Positions 26,130 to 36,116 are shown, counted from the stretch's first letter. The stretch: 64,000 bases of DNA from Bacillus thuringiensis (GCF_022095615.2 NZ_CP155559.1:1733501-1797500); one strand, 5' to 3'. Numbers and translations: made by a program. Notes: a model not told the origin generated them from the letters alone.

Positions 26130-26505
26130 TTTTGCCAAAATCTGAGTTATTTAAACTGATAGGGTTCTTCTTGAACGGAGCAGATTAGTTCAATAAGCAA
26201 TGAGAAAAAGTTATATATTATGTGTCGATGTAGTACTATAATATACAAAAATCAGGAGGTAATTATATGGTAATATATACAGATTATACGACAAAACAAA
26301 AGCTTGTCATTTGCAGGTTTCACACGCCTGTTTCTTTGTGAAGCCTTGTCAATTGAGTAGCAAATTAGTTTGAAAGAAACACTTGAATTCTACAGGTCGA
26401 TAAATCAAGAAACTGTATTACTTTGGTTAACCAACATACGTGTTAATTTATAGTATAATGATTGCTTGAAATAATGCGGTGGAAAACAGGGGAAAGAGGG
26501 AACCG
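26130..26505 (+). other. Junction between LysR gene and GC-richer two-component cassette
   Basis: This 376-bp region contains the truncated frame at 26267, a candidate -10 (TATAAT at 26454) for the response regulator, and otherwise nothing I can assign. It marks the left edge of a segment with different base composition. Confidence 0.5.
26267..26341 (+). pseudogene. Truncated gene start with strong ribosome site
   Basis: An ATG at 26267 follows a full AGGAGG and a TATAAT-like promoter, but the frame closes after 24 codons (MVIYTDYTTKQKLVICRF and six more). The expression signals are out of proportion to the frame, which suggests the start of a gene whose body was lost, or a short leader peptide. 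No downstream continuation is recognisable. Confidence 0.35.
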
Positions 26506-27180
26506 ATGCCTACTATACTAGTTGCTGACGACGATGCGAACATTCGCGAACTCGTCTGTTTATTTCTACGCAACGACGGATTCACAACAGTTGAAGCAGC
26601 GGACGGCAAGGAAGCACTGGCCGTCTACATCTCAACGAATGTCGATCTTGTCGTACTTGACATTATGATGCCGATTATGGATGGTTGGACGTTAATCAAG
26701 GAGCTCCGAAGAGCCAATCCTGATCTACCTTTACTTATGCTGACTGCGAGAGGAGAAACCTGGGAGAAAGTGAAAGGTTTCGAACTTGGGACGGACGATT
26801 ATTTAACCAAACCATTCGATCCGTTAGAGTTGACGGTTCGTGTTAGGGCACTACTCAAACGATACAAGATTGGCTCCACGCAGACGATCCATTTCGGAAA
26901 CGTCATCCTTGATCGACAGACCTATAAGGTGATGAAAGGGACGGAGTCGCTTACATTGCCGCTAAAGGAGTTCGAATTACTGTATAAGCTCGCTGGAACA
27001 CCCGGACAAGTCTATACGCGCGTGCAGTTGATCGATCAGATTTGGGGTATCGATTACGCCGGAGATGATCGAACGGTTGACGTACATATTAAACGGCTGC
27101 GTGAACGGTTCGCGACAACACCCGATTTTCGGATCGAAACGGTGCGCGGGCTTGGGTATCGGCTTGAGGTTTATGAATGA
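26506..27180 (+). CDS. OmpR/PhoB-family response regulator
   Basis: The protein has 224 residues from ATG 26506, supported by AGAGGG 6 nt upstream; an in-frame ATG at 26479 lacks one. Receiver domain: acidic cluster at 8-10, phospho-acceptor Asp52 in LDIMMPIMDG, conserved Lys in LTKPFDP. The winged-helix output domain (about 125-222) shows LPLKEFELLYKLAGTPGQVYTR and DVHIKRLRERF. It ends in an ATGA overlap with the kinase at 27177. The gene is visibly GC-richer than its surroundings (31 of 60 bases at 26581-26640), with CGC/CGG and ACG codons common, which suggests transfer from another Firmicute. Confidence 0.92.
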   Translation: MPTILVADDDANIRELVCLFLRNDGFTTVEAADGKEALAVYISTNVDLVVLDIMMPIMDGWTLIKELRRANPDLPLLMLTARGETWEKVKGFELGTDDYLTKPFDPLELTVRVRALLKRYKIGSTQTIHFGNVILDRQTYKVMKGTESLTLPLKEFELLYKLAGTPGQVYTRVQLIDQIWGIDYAGDDRTVDVHIKRLRERFATTPDFRIETVRGLGYRLEVYE

Positions 27181-28544
27181 TCAGATCGTTATATATACGT
27201 GTTGTCCTGACATTTTTAGTCTCCATCATCGGGGGCACGATCATTTCTTTTTTTGTGTCAACTTGGATATTCGAAGATAAATTGAACGAAAATGCTCAAA
27301 TCAACTTACGTAACTTTGGCCAAGACATCGTCCGGATTTACAAGACCCTTCCGTTACATGAAGCGGACTTGTTCGTAAGTGAAATGAAGCAGCTCGATTC
27401 TTATTATATTCGAATTTACGAAGCAACGGGTCAGTTCAAGTCTTACGGTAAACTTCACGGACACAAACCTGCGTCTGTGACGATGGAGCAACTAAAGAAA
27501 GTATTAGATGGAGGTGTTGTTCAGGACACTCCTAATGGTATTGCCACGGTCCTCTTAGGGTTGCCGTTGAAAACGGAAATGGGAACGAAAGCGATATTTT
27601 TGGAATCGCTCGCCCCTCCTTCAGCCTCTTTTGTCATAAAGTGGGCATTGGTCTTTGCAACATGTTCGTTGATTGCAGGAAGCTTATTGATTCTAGTTGC
27701 CTCTGTATTCCTGGTAAGACCGATCAAAAAGCTGACAAAAGCGACCAAGCGGATAGCATCTGGAGATTTCAACGTCAAGTTGAATATTAAGCAAACGAGT
27801 GAGCTGGGTACTTTGGCTCGTAGCTTCGAAGAAATGATGCACGATCTGCAGCAACTTGAGCAGATGCGCAGGGAATTCGTAACGAACGTGTCACACGAGG
27901 TTCAGTCTCCGCTCACTTCGATATCTGGTTATGCTCTAGTGCTTAAGGAGTCTGAACTTTCAGAATACGAACGAAGCCGTTATCTTGATATTATCATCGC
28001 TGAAGCGAAAAGGATGTCCAAAATGAGCGATAGCCTGCTAAAACTGAGTTTGCTTGAATCGCAGTCAAAGCAACTGCGGCTCGTCACGCTCAGCCTCGAT
28101 GAACAAATCCGACGGATAATCGTGGCAATCCAGCCACAATGGTCTGCTCGCGATATACATTTTGAGCTTGATTTACAGACAGTTAAAGTAACGGCTGATC
28201 ATGACCTGTTAAATCAGGTATGGACGAATATCCTCAGAAATAGCATCAAATTTTCCGAGGATGCCGGCGTGATTAACGTAAGCATCAAACAAGATATCAA
28301 AAACGTGAAAATCCTAATATCCGACACTGGTATTGGTATTCACCTTGACGACCAGAAGCGTATATTCGAGCGTTTTTTTAAGGCCGATCGTTCCCACAGT
28401 CGGAAGTATGACGGAAGTGGTATGGGACTCGCTATCGTTAAACAAATCGTGTCGCTTCATCAAGGTGACATCCGAGTGAAAAGTGAACCTGGTCAAGGAA
28501 CGACCTTCATTGTCACCTTGCCAATCACTACACCAACAGATTAG
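27177..28544 (+). CDS. Sensor histidine kinase with extracellular sensor domain
   Basis: This 455-residue kinase has membrane segment one at about 9-30, an extracytoplasmic sensor of about 120 residues, segment two at about 155-180, and HAMP at about 181-233. The HisKA motif TNVSHEVQSPLTS carries phospho-His240; the EVQSPL form replaces the commoner ELRTPL. The ATPase domain shows the N box (NQVWTNILRNSIKFS), DTGIGI and GSGMGLAIV. Translation is coupled to the response regulator by a 4-bp overlap. The base composition is raised, as in its partner. A terminator follows, then a membrane-anchored hydrolase that is probably the regulated target. Confidence 0.92.
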   Translation: MIRSLYIRVVLTFLVSIIGGTIISFFVSTWIFEDKLNENAQINLRNFGQDIVRIYKTLPLHEADLFVSEMKQLDSYYIRIYEATGQFKSYGKLHGHKPASVTMEQLKKVLDGGVVQDTPNGIATVLLGLPLKTEMGTKAIFLESLAPPSASFVIKWALVFATCSLIAGSLLILVASVFLVRPIKKLTKATKRIASGDFNVKLNIKQTSELGTLARSFEEMMHDLQQLEQMRREFVTNVSHEVQSPLTSISGYALVLKESELSEYERSRYLDIIIAEAKRMSKMSDSLLKLSLLESQSKQLRLVTLSLDEQIRRIIVAIQPQWSARDIHFELDLQTVKVTADHDLLNQVWTNILRNSIKFSEDAGVINVSIKQDIKNVKILISDTGIGIHLDDQKRIFERFFKADRSHSRKYDGSGMGLAIVKQIVSLHQGDIRVKSEPGQGTTFIVTLPITTPTD

Positions 28545-28559
28545 TTAGATTCATTCTCT

Positions 28560-28612
28560 ATGCTACGACTCATATGCAAGCTTACTTGCATATAGAGCCG
28601 TAGCATTTTTTT
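28560..28612 (+). terminator. Intrinsic terminator after the kinase gene
   Basis: A long stem begins ATGCTACG (28560-28567) and pairs with 28599-28606, with a second paired block (TATGCAAG/CTTGCATA) and TTTTTTT after it. Confidence 0.85.
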
Positions 28613-28638
28613 GACCGTTCATATTCAGTTCATATTGT
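28611..28638 (+). promoter_or_regulatory. Promoter with 11-bp direct repeats upstream of the hydrolase gene
   Basis: TTGACC (28611) and TATTGT (28633) are 16 bp apart. Inside the spacer, TTCATA occurs at 28618-28623 and 28629-28634, one helical turn (11 bp) apart. Such repeats fit an OmpR/PhoB-family regulator, either the adjacent one or PhoP, whose half-site TT(A/C/T)A(C/T)A they match. Confidence 0.5.
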
Positions 28639-28729
28639 CGTCATGGGGAGTACATCTTCATTGGTTAAGGTTTCATTACAGGCACATGAAGGAAGGCAAA
28701 CAAACAGATCAGGACAGGAGAAGATGACA

Positions 28730-29710
28730 GTGACACAACAAGAGGAAAAGAAAACGCTGAGTGGAATGAAAATAAAGAAAGTGCGAAACATCTTACTTAA
28801 AATCATAGGAGCAATCGTTCTAGGCATTGTACTTTTTTTAGGTATTGTTTATATCGTAAATGTGATGAGTAGTCATTCGGAGCAAAAACGAATAGTGCCC
28901 TACGGGCAGCACGTATCTGTAGACGGGAAAAACATGAATGTGCTAATTCAAGGCGAGGGCGAGGAAACCATCGTGCTCCTGCCTGGTTATGGAACAGCTA
29001 CTCCAGGGCTTGATTTTAAGCTTCTTATCGATGAATTATCTCCATTTTACAAAGTTGTTGCGGTAGAGCCTTTCGGTTATGGATTAAGTGATGAAACTGT
29101 AAAAGAGCGAACCACGGAGAATATGGTAAGTGAAGTTCATGAAGCTCTACAGCAGCTTAATATTAACAGATACATGCTCATGGGCCACTCCATTACAGGC
29201 ATTTATGGAATTGATTATGTGAACAAATATCCAAACGAGGTGACTGCATTTGTCGGAATCGATAGCAGTGTTGCAACACAACCGGGTATGGATAGCAATT
29301 TCCCATTAAAAACGTTTGCATACCTCAAAAAATCAGGTCTCTTAAGATTGACTATGAAAATCAGTGCTGACCCCTATGCTGGACTGGCATTTGATGAAAA
29401 AACCGTAGAGCAAATGAAAATGATTTCGAATAAAAACATGTATAATGACACAACTTTGAATGAGATGGACCATATTTCGTCTAATTTTAAAGGTGCTCAA
29501 GGTTTAACCTTCCCTAAATATCTTCCACTTCTTCTCTTTGTACAAGCGAATAATGAAGGTGTAGCAGGATGGATACCTCTGCATGAAGGGCAGATCAAAG
29601 ACTCGGTACACGGAAAAGTAGTAACCATGGATGGATCACATTATTTACACCATACCAAATTCAAAGAAATCGCTGAAAACGTTAGACTATTTATGAATGA
29701 AGTAAAGTAA
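28730..29710 (+). CDS. Membrane-anchored alpha/beta hydrolase
   Basis: The protein has 326 residues from GTG 28730, chosen because AGGAG lies 9 nt upstream; ATG 28724 is too close to it and ATG 28643 lies in the promoter region. A basic N terminus is followed by one membrane segment (about 20-46), placing the catalytic domain outside. The fold shows LLPGYGTATPG (oxyanion region), the nucleophile elbow MGHSITG (Ser154) and the catalytic His in DGSHYLHHTKF. It probably acts on an ester or lipid at the cell surface. It lies behind the two-component system and is likely its target; regulator-kinase-hydrolase sets of this kind are compact cassettes. Confidence 0.85.
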   Translation: MTQQEEKKTLSGMKIKKVRNILLKIIGAIVLGIVLFLGIVYIVNVMSSHSEQKRIVPYGQHVSVDGKNMNVLIQGEGEETIVLLPGYGTATPGLDFKLLIDELSPFYKVVAVEPFGYGLSDETVKERTTENMVSEVHEALQQLNINRYMLMGHSITGIYGIDYVNKYPNEVTAFVGIDSSVATQPGMDSNFPLKTFAYLKKSGLLRLTMKISADPYAGLAFDEKTVEQMKMISNKNMYNDTTLNEMDHISSNFKGAQGLTFPKYLPLLLFVQANNEGVAGWIPLHEGQIKDSVHGKVVTMDGSHYLHHTKFKEIAENVRLFMNEVK

Positions 29711-30053
29711 GTGTTCAGAGAAATGATAGTTAATAAACAGATATTACAATGATAAAATATTTCAAGTGGAAAGTGAGGAATAACAATAGGACTAGGAAAT
29801 CGTGTTATGGCATTTGAAATGCTTATTAATCTAGCAAATGGAAGTGTATCAAAGAAGGGGAGTGGCGCTTATAAACAAGCGTCCAACTCCTATAAAGGTG
29901 TAAAAAGTAAGCAGCGCAATAAAGTTTCATTGTATATACTAAGTGGTGTAGAAGTATAGGTGGATAAAATTCGGTAGTCGAAATTTCTTGCATAAAGCTG
30001 TATAATGCTTGTAACGAAAGGGAAATACAGGAAGGGATTTGTAATAAGTTACT
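29711..30053 (+). other. Intergenic region upstream of deoR
   Basis: This 343-bp region has no supportable gene. A 47-codon frame (29807-29950) lacks a ribosome site. The deoR gene has AGGAAGGGA rather far (about 14 nt) from its ATG. No terminator is clear after the hydrolase gene. Confidence 0.5.
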
Positions 30054-31001
30054 ATGGATAAAGATAAACAACAATTAAGCGTTGAAGTTGCAAGATTATA
30101 TTATCAATCAGATTATAGTCAGCAAGAAATTGCTAATAAATTAAATATTTCAAGACCGACGATCTCTAGATTATTAAAATACGCGAAAGAAAAAGGATTT
30201 GTTCAAATTAGCATAGCCGATCCATTTGCGGATTTAGATAACGTTGGGAATTTATTGAAAGAAAAGTACAACTTGTTAGAGGCACATGTTGTGTTTTCAC
30301 CAGTGCCAGAATATGCAACGATTACAGAGTATATTAGTAAATATGCAGCTGAGTATATGGAAAAGACGGTTAAAAACGGTGATATCGTTGGTGTAAGCTG
30401 GGGAATGACGATGTATGAAATCGCTAGAAAAATCGTACCGCAACATGTAAAAGGTGTAGAAGTTGTCCAGTTAAAAGGTGGTATTAGTCATTCGAGTGTA
30501 AATACATATGCGAATGAGACCATTGCTTTATTTGCAGATGCTTTTCAAACGACGCCGAGAAATCTACCCCTTCCAGTTATATTTGATAATGCAGTGACAA
30601 AAGAATTAGTAGAGCAGGATCGACATATTCATCACATTATCGAAATGGGGAAACAAGCAAATATTGCAATTTTCACTGTAGGGACAGTGCGAGACGAAGC
30701 GCTATTATTCCGGTTAGGTTATTTCGATAAGGATGAAACAAGTTTACTCAAAAAACAATCGGTCGGTGACATCTGTTCACGTTTCTTTGATGGAGACGGA
30801 AATATTAGTAGTGAAGAAATTAATCAACGTACAATTGGGATTGAGTTAGAAGAATTAAAATTGAAGAAACGCTCTATTTTAGTTGCGGGTGGTAATAGAA
30901 AAATAAAATCAATTGATGGTGCGTTACGTGGCGGGTATGCAAATGTATTAATTATTGATCAGCATACGGCGAAGGAATTGTTACATTATCAAAAAGATTA
31001 G
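30054..31001 (+). CDS. deoR: Deoxyribonucleoside regulator DeoR (SorC family)
   Basis: This 315-residue repressor has an N-terminal helix-turn-helix (about 20-41, YSQQEIANKLNISRPTISRLL) and a SorC sugar-binding domain (about 55-312) with VGVSWGMTMYE, VVQLKGGISHS and FTVGTVRDEALLFRLGY. In Bacillus, DeoR represses the nucleoside operon and is released by deoxyribose-5-phosphate. The sequence is very close to B. subtilis DeoR in pattern and length. It lies immediately upstream of deoC-nupC-pdp-cdd but is separated by a strong terminator, so it is a separate transcript. The start ATG 30054 keeps the conserved MDKDKQQLS start. Confidence 0.94.
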   Translation: MDKDKQQLSVEVARLYYQSDYSQQEIANKLNISRPTISRLLKYAKEKGFVQISIADPFADLDNVGNLLKEKYNLLEAHVVFSPVPEYATITEYISKYAAEYMEKTVKNGDIVGVSWGMTMYEIARKIVPQHVKGVEVVQLKGGISHSSVNTYANETIALFADAFQTTPRNLPLPVIFDNAVTKELVEQDRHIHHIIEMGKQANIAIFTVGTVRDEALLFRLGYFDKDETSLLKKQSVGDICSRFFDGDGNISSEEINQRTIGIELEELKLKKRSILVAGGNRKIKSIDGALRGGYANVLIIDQHTAKELLHYQKD

Positions 31002-31049
31002 AAATAAAAGGCTTTCTCAAGATTTTAATTTTGAGAAAGCCTTTTATTT
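31002..31049. terminator. Terminator between deoR and deoC
   Basis: A perfect 19-bp stem (31002-31020 with 31031-31049) has a 10-nt loop, with A- and T-rich ends. Confidence 0.88.
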
Positions 31050-31223
31050 TACTATGTATGAATTATGGGAGTGTTTCTGAATACAAATTGCCTTTTTAAA
31101 AATAATTATGGATATTGAGATACATACTACCATTGTTAATATAAAAGTTTTCATTTTATATATGAAGTGTTTCTTAGTTTGAATGCGCTTTATTTACTAC
31201 AAGAGATTCCTTCTAAAAAAGAA

Positions 31224-31274
31224 TGAACAAAATTTCAAAAGTGTATTTACATTTGTTCAACTAAGAGTTAGAAT
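31224..31274 (+). promoter_or_regulatory. deoC operon promoter with DeoR operator
   Basis: TTTACA (31246) and TAGAAT (31269) are 17 bp apart. The palindrome TGAACAAAATTTCA (31224-31237) lies just upstream, at about -58 to -44, and TTTGTTCAA (31252-31260) repeats one arm in reverse complement between -35 and -10. This matches the layout described for B. subtilis DeoR sites. Confidence 0.7.
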
Positions 31275-31306
31275 GAAGTTGTTAAAAGATATGAGGAGTG
31301 AAGATA

Positions 31307-31978
31307 ATGAATATTGCAAAGTTAATTGACCATACAATTTTAAAAGCTAATACTACAAAAGAAGATGTTATGAAAGTAATCGAAGAAGCAAAGGAATATA
31401 AGTTCGCTTCTGTTTGTATTAATCCTACATGGGTGAAGCTAGCTGCTGAAGAATTAGCTGGACATGATGTAGATGTTTGTACTGTAATCGGTTTCCCATT
31501 AGGAGCAAGTACGACTGAAACAAAAGCTTTCGAAACAAAAGATGCTATCGCAAAAGGTGCAACTGAAGTTGATATGGTAATCAACGTAGGCGCTTTAAAA
31601 GATGGTGATAACGAGTTCGTTGAAAAAGATATTTATGAAGTAGTACAAGCAGCAAAAGGAAAAGCTCTTGTAAAAGTAATCATTGAAACTTGCCTATTAA
31701 CAGATGAAGAGAAAGTACGCGCTTGTGAATTATCAGTAAAAGCTGGTGCTGACTTCGTAAAAACTTCAACTGGATTCTCAACTGGCGGAGCAACTGCTGA
31801 AGATATCGCATTAATGCGTAAAACAGTAGGACCAAACGTTGGTGTAAAAGCATCTGGTGGCGTTCGTACACGTGAAGATGCAGACAAAATGGTAGCTGCT
31901 GGAGCTTCTCGCGTTGGAGCAAGTGCTAGTGTTGCAATCGTATTAAACGATGCAAAAGGTGCTACAGATAACTACTAA
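31307..31978 (+). CDS. deoC: Deoxyribose-phosphate aldolase
   Basis: The protein has 223 residues from ATG 31307 (GAGGAG about 8 nt upstream). The TIM-barrel aldolase splits 2-deoxyribose-5-phosphate into glyceraldehyde-3-phosphate and acetaldehyde. The Schiff-base Lys is in [10 protein letters not shown] (about residue 152) and the second catalytic Lys in [10 protein letters not shown] (about 181). First gene of deoC-nupC-pdp-cdd, which salvages nucleosides as carbon and base sources. It is regulated by DeoR through the operator just upstream. A strong intercistronic hairpin follows. Confidence 0.96.
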   Translation: MNIAKLIDHTILKANTTKEDVMKVIEEAKEYKFASVCINPTWVKLAAEELAGHDVDVCTVIGFPLGASTTETKAFETKDAIAKGATEVDMVINVGALKDGDNEFVEKDIYEVVQAAKGKALVKVIIETCLLTDEEKVRACELSVKAGADFVKTSTGFSTGGATAEDIALMRKTVGPNVGVKASGGVRTREDADKMVAAGASRVGASASVAIVLNDAKGATDNY

Positions 31979-31993
31979 TCATTAATGAAGTCA

Positions 31994-32033
31994 AAAGCAA
32001 TAGATACACAAAGTAAAGTGTATCTATTGCTTT
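31994..32033 (+). promoter_or_regulatory. Intercistronic hairpin between deoC and nupC
   Basis: A perfect 16-bp stem (31994-32009 with 32018-32033) has an 8-nt loop, followed by AACAAC rather than a T run. Without the T run it should not terminate fully. It more likely stabilises or processes the deoC message and sets unequal expression. Confidence 0.7.
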
Positions 32034-32081
32034 AACAACTTTTAAAAAATGTAAGCGGATACGAATGGGAGGAGACGGCTT

Positions 32082-33263
32082 ATGAAATACTTAATTGGTA
32101 TTTTTGGCCTCGTATTGATTTTAGGTATCGCTTGGCTTGCTAGTAATAATAGAAAGAAAGTCAAATATCGCCCAATCATAACGATGGTTATATTACAATT
32201 CATTTTGGGGTTTTTATTATTAAATACAAGTGTGGGGAACATATTAATTAGCGGAATAGCAGATGGTTTTGGAGAGCTATTAAAATATGCCGCTGACGGT
32301 GTGAATTTCGTATTTGGTGGATTAGTAAATCAAAAAGAGTTTTCATTCTTTTTAAGTGTATTAATGCCAATCGTATTTATATCAGCTTTAATAGGTATTT
32401 TGCAACATATTAAAGTATTACCTATTATTGTGAAGTCTATCGGTCTAGCATTAAGTAAAGTAAATGGAATGGGGAAACTAGAATCATATAATGCTGTTGC
32501 TTCTGCGATTTTAGGACAATCTGAAGTGTTTATTTCAGTTAAGAAACAATTAGGATTATTGCCAGAGAAAAGAATGTATACATTATGTGCATCTGCAATG
32601 TCTACTGTTTCAATGTCTATCGTTGGATCATATATGGTGTTATTAAAACCACAATATGTTGTAACCGCTTTAGTACTTAACTTATTTGGTGGCTTTATTA
32701 TCGCTTCTATTATTAACCCTTATGAAGTTACTGAAGAAGAAGATATGTTAGAAGTACAAGAGGAAGAGAAAAAGACCTTCTTTGAAGTATTAGGAGAATA
32801 CATTATAGACGGATTTAAAGTTGCGATTACAGTGGCAGCTATGTTAGTTGGTTTCGTTGCTCTTATCGCATTCATTAATGCAGTATTTAAAGGTGTAATC
32901 GGTATTTCATTCCAAGAAATTCTTGGTTATGTATTTGCACCATTTGCATTTATTATGGGTGTACCTTGGCATGAAGCAGTTAATGCTGGAAATATTATGG
33001 CAACGAAATTAGTATCAAATGAATTTGTCGCTATGACAGATTTAGCACAAGGAAACTTTAATTTCTCAGATAGAACGACAGCGATTATATCTGTATTCTT
33101 AGTTTCATTTGCAAACTTCTCTTCAATTGGAATTATTGCAGGGGCAGTTAAGAGCTTAAATGAAAAGCAAGGGAATGTAGTCGCAAGATTCGGCTTGAAA
33201 TTACTTTTCGGTGCAACATTAGTAAGTTTCTTATCCGCAACAATCGTGGGCTTATTATTTTAA
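32082..33263 (+). CDS. nupC: Concentrative nucleoside transporter NupC
   Basis: This 393-residue CNT-family permease has about 8-10 membrane segments. Family motifs include [35 protein letters not shown] (the nucleoside-site GQSE), MSIVGSYM and FANFSSIGI. It imports nucleosides with protons or sodium ions. It lies between deoC and pdp, so uptake, phosphorolysis, aldol cleavage and cytidine deamination are encoded together. The start ATG 32082 has GGGAGGAG upstream. Translation may be set apart from deoC by the hairpin in the 100-bp gap. Confidence 0.94.
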   Translation: MKYLIGIFGLVLILGIAWLASNNRKKVKYRPIITMVILQFILGFLLLNTSVGNILISGIADGFGELLKYAADGVNFVFGGLVNQKEFSFFLSVLMPIVFISALIGILQHIKVLPIIVKSIGLALSKVNGMGKLESYNAVASAILGQSEVFISVKKQLGLLPEKRMYTLCASAMSTVSMSIVGSYMVLLKPQYVVTALVLNLFGGFIIASIINPYEVTEEEDMLEVQEEEKKTFFEVLGEYIIDGFKVAITVAAMLVGFVALIAFINAVFKGVIGISFQEILGYVFAPFAFIMGVPWHEAVNAGNIMATKLVSNEFVAMTDLAQGNFNFSDRTTAIISVFLVSFANFSSIGIIAGAVKSLNEKQGNVVARFGLKLLFGATLVSFLSATIVGLLF

Positions 33264-33299
33264 TAGATTCATATCATATAAAAAGGAATGGTGATTGTA

Positions 33300-34601
33300 A
33301 TGAGAATGGTAGATATTATTGCGAAAAAACGTGACGGCAAAGAATTAACGACTGAAGAAATCAAATTCTTTATTAATGGATATACAGACGGAAGTATTCC
33401 TGATTATCAAGTGAGTGCACTTGCAATGGCAATCTTCTTTAAAGATATGACAGATCGTGAGCGTGCAGATTTAACGATGGCAATGGTTGAATCGGGAGAA
33501 ACGATCGACTTATCAGCAATTGAAGGGATTAAAGTAGACAAACATTCAACTGGCGGCGTTGGTGATACAACAACTTTAGTATTAGGACCATTAGTAGCTG
33601 CTTTAGACGTACCAGTAGCAAAAATGTCTGGGCGTGGTTTAGGACATACAGGCGGAACAATTGATAAATTAGAAGCGGTAGAAGGATTCCACGTTGAAAT
33701 TACGAAAGAGCAGTTCATTGATATTGTAAACCGTGACAAAGTAGCTGTTATTGGACAAACAGGAAACTTAACACCTGCAGATAAAAAGATTTATGCATTA
33801 CGCGATGTAACAGGAACAGTAAACTCAATTCCTCTAATCGCAAGTTCAATTATGAGTAAAAAAATTGCAGCTGGTGCTGACGCAATCGTACTTGATGTAA
33901 AAACAGGTGCTGGCGCATTTATGAAAACAGAAGAAGATGCAAAAGAATTAGCACATGCAATGGTACGTATCGGAAATAATGTAGGACGTCAAACTATGGC
34001 TGTTATTTCAGATATGTCACAACCTCTTGGATTCGCGATTGGTAATGCTCTAGAAGTGAAAGAAGCGATTGATACGTTAAAAGGTGAAGGTCCAGAAGAT
34101 TTAACAGAATTAGTACTCGTATTAGGAAGTCAAATGGTCGTACTTGCGAAGAAAGCAAATACATTAGAAGAAGCTCGTGAAATGCTAATTGAAGTTATGA
34201 AAAACGGAAAAGCAACTGAGAAGTTTAAAGAGTTCTTAAGCAATCAAGGCGGAGATAGCTCAATTGTAGACAATCCAGAAAAAATGCCACAGGCGAAGTA
34301 TGTAATTGATGTACCTGCTAAAACTTCAGGTGTTATTTCAAACATTGTTGCAGATGAAATTGGTATCGCTGCTATGCTACTTGGTGCTGGTCGTGCAACA
34401 AAAGAAGATGAAATCGATTTAGCGGTAGGATTAATGTTACGTAAAAAAGTGGGCGATGCAGTAAAAGAAGGCGAGCCGTTCGTAACAATCTATGCAAATC
34501 GCGAAAATGTAGAGGATGTAAAAGCTAAAATTTATGAAAACATTTCTATCGCTGAAACAGCAGTGGCTCCTAAATTAGTTCATACAGTTATTACTGACTA
34601 A
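33300..34601 (+). CDS. pdp: Pyrimidine-nucleoside phosphorylase
   Basis: The protein has 434 residues from ATG 33300, the start that keeps the usual [14 protein letters not shown] terminus, with AAAGGA and GGTG upstream. It has the thymidine/pyrimidine phosphorylase fold with the phosphate-binding stretch [15 protein letters not shown] and the following [18 protein letters not shown]. It cleaves uridine, deoxyuridine and thymidine with phosphate to the base and (deoxy)ribose-1-phosphate. It feeds deoC in the same operon through the deoxyribose branch. A deoB-type mutase is not in the window. No oddities. Confidence 0.95.
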   Translation: MRMVDIIAKKRDGKELTTEEIKFFINGYTDGSIPDYQVSALAMAIFFKDMTDRERADLTMAMVESGETIDLSAIEGIKVDKHSTGGVGDTTTLVLGPLVAALDVPVAKMSGRGLGHTGGTIDKLEAVEGFHVEITKEQFIDIVNRDKVAVIGQTGNLTPADKKIYALRDVTGTVNSIPLIASSIMSKKIAAGADAIVLDVKTGAGAFMKTEEDAKELAHAMVRIGNNVGRQTMAVISDMSQPLGFAIGNALEVKEAIDTLKGEGPEDLTELVLVLGSQMVVLAKKANTLEEAREMLIEVMKNGKATEKFKEFLSNQGGDSSIVDNPEKMPQAKYVIDVPAKTSGVISNIVADEIGIAAMLLGAGRATKEDEIDLAVGLMLRKKVGDAVKEGEPFVTIYANRENVEDVKAKIYENISIAETAVAPKLVHTVITD

Positions 34602-34622
34602 TTATCATTACATTTATTTTGA

Positions 34623-35030
<408 letters not shown>

Positions 35031-35034
35031 ATTG

Positions 35035-35078
35035 AAAAGCCATTCCACAAATATGAATTGTGGAATGGCTTTTTTATT
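35035..35078 (+). terminator. Terminator ending the deo operon
   Basis: A perfect 16-bp stem (35035-35050 with 35058-35073) has a 7-nt loop and a T run. Confidence 0.9.
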
Positions 35079-35103
35079 TTTGAAAGTTGAATGTAATATT
35101 TTG

Positions 35104-35120
35104 TTCATATTCTGTTCATA
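35104..35120 (+). promoter_or_regulatory. 11-bp-spaced TTCATA direct repeats upstream of the DUF2871 gene
   Basis: TTCATA occurs at 35104-35109 and 35115-35120. The 18-nt block differs at one base from the one at 28617. The half-site fits the PhoP consensus, and an OmpR-type regulator is the likely binder. Confidence 0.45.
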
Positions 35121-35176
35121 AACTTTGCTTAAAATAATTGCAGCGAATATAGAAAGTTTACAACAGGAGGAATAGA

Positions 35177-35572
35177 ATGAAGAGATTATATAATACGGCA
35201 TTCATTTACTTAATTATTGGTCTATTATCAGGAGTATTTGCAAGAGAGTATACGAAAGCACAAGGAATTAAAGGGTCCACAATGTTGCAATTGGTGCATA
35301 CACATGTATTAGTGCTCGGTTTCGTATTCTTTTTAATTGCTTTAGCTTTATGTAAAGTGTTTCATGTACAAGAAACAAAGAGTTTTTGTGCATGGTTTGT
35401 TGTTTATAATGTAGGATTAATTTTTACTATTGCTACAATGTTATGGAGAGGTCTTCTACAAGTAAATGGAACTGACTTTAACGGTTTAAGCCATATGGCT
35501 GGATTAGGTCATGTTATTATAAGTATCGGGCTCGTTTGGTTTATGATTTTGCTCAAAAAGTCTGTTAAATAG
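35177..35572 (+). CDS. DUF2871 membrane protein
   Basis: This 131-residue membrane protein has four predicted helices (about 7-24, 40-60, 69-89 and 105-125). His residues at helix ends (LVHTHVLVLGF and SHMAGLGHV) could ligate haem or metal, reminiscent of haem-copper-associated small proteins. The family is DUF2871 as I recall it; function is unknown. The start ATG 35177 has AGGAGG 5-6 nt upstream. It is followed after 17 bp by the ccdC gene and probably co-transcribed, so a link to respiration or cytochrome maturation is possible but inferred. Confidence 0.75.
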   Translation: MKRLYNTAFIYLIIGLLSGVFAREYTKAQGIKGSTMLQLVHTHVLVLGFVFFLIALALCKVFHVQETKSFCAWFVVYNVGLIFTIATMLWRGLLQVNGTDFNGLSHMAGLGHVIISIGLVWFMILLKKSVK

Positions 35573-35589
35573 ATAGGAGTGGGGAGAGT

Positions 35590-36069
35590 ATGATAGCACT
35601 TTTATCAAGTATTGTAGCGGTTTGTATGGCTGTTGGTGTCATGTTTCTGCGCTTTAAAGCAGCGAAAAAACCGGTAACGAAAAAGAAAATTATATTACCG
35701 CCAATTTTTATGAGTACTGGTGCAATGATGTACTTCTTACCGGAGTTTCGATTAACATCGTTAGAAATAGTAGAGGCAATTAGTGTAGGACTTATTTTTT
35801 CTATATTTCTAATTAAAACAACTAAGCTCGAAATAAGGGCCGAGCATATATTTATGAAACCGTCAAAAGCATTCATATTTATTTTAGTCGGATTATTGGT
35901 TGTACGAGTAGCGTTAAAATCATATTTAAGTCAATCAATTGATTTAGCACAGTTAAGCGGAATGTTTTTCTTACTCGCATTTGCGATGATTGTATCGTGG
36001 AGAATTGCGATGTATCGCTCGTTTACTAAATTAGAAAAGACAATAAAAAGAGCTGGAATTTCTATATAG
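35590..36069 (+). CDS. ccdC: CcdC-family membrane protein
   Basis: This 159-residue protein resembles Bacillus CcdC: an N-terminal helix, FRAKKPVTKKKIILPPIFMSTGAMMY (the basic loop then PP), and three further membrane helices, ending with a conserved RIAMYRSF. In B. subtilis ccdC sits next to ccdA and is associated with cytochrome c maturation, though it was not essential for it. Here it is beside the DUF2871 gene instead. The start ATG 35590 has GGAGTGGGGAG upstream. The stop codon lies in the loop of the downstream terminator. Confidence 0.8.
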   Translation: MIALLSSIVAVCMAVGVMFLRFKAAKKPVTKKKIILPPIFMSTGAMMYFLPEFRLTSLEIVEAISVGLIFSIFLIKTTKLEIRAEHIFMKPSKAFIFILVGLLVVRVALKSYLSQSIDLAQLSGMFFLLAFAMIVSWRIAMYRSFTKLEKTIKRAGISI

Positions 36070-36086
36070 GAAATCCAGCTCTTTTT
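36045..36086 (+). terminator. Terminator overlapping the ccdC stop
   Basis: AAAAAGAGCTGGA (36045-36057) pairs with TCCAGCTCTTTTT (36074-36086). The loop contains the ccdC stop codon. Confidence 0.85.
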
Positions 36087-36116
36087 ATGTTTTATTGAAA
36101 TTCTTTAGCGCGGAAC

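Noticed and set aside
29807..29950. 47-codon frame (MAFEMLINLANG start) before deoR
   Set aside because: No ribosome site before the ATG and no clear conservation signal; I left it as intergenic.
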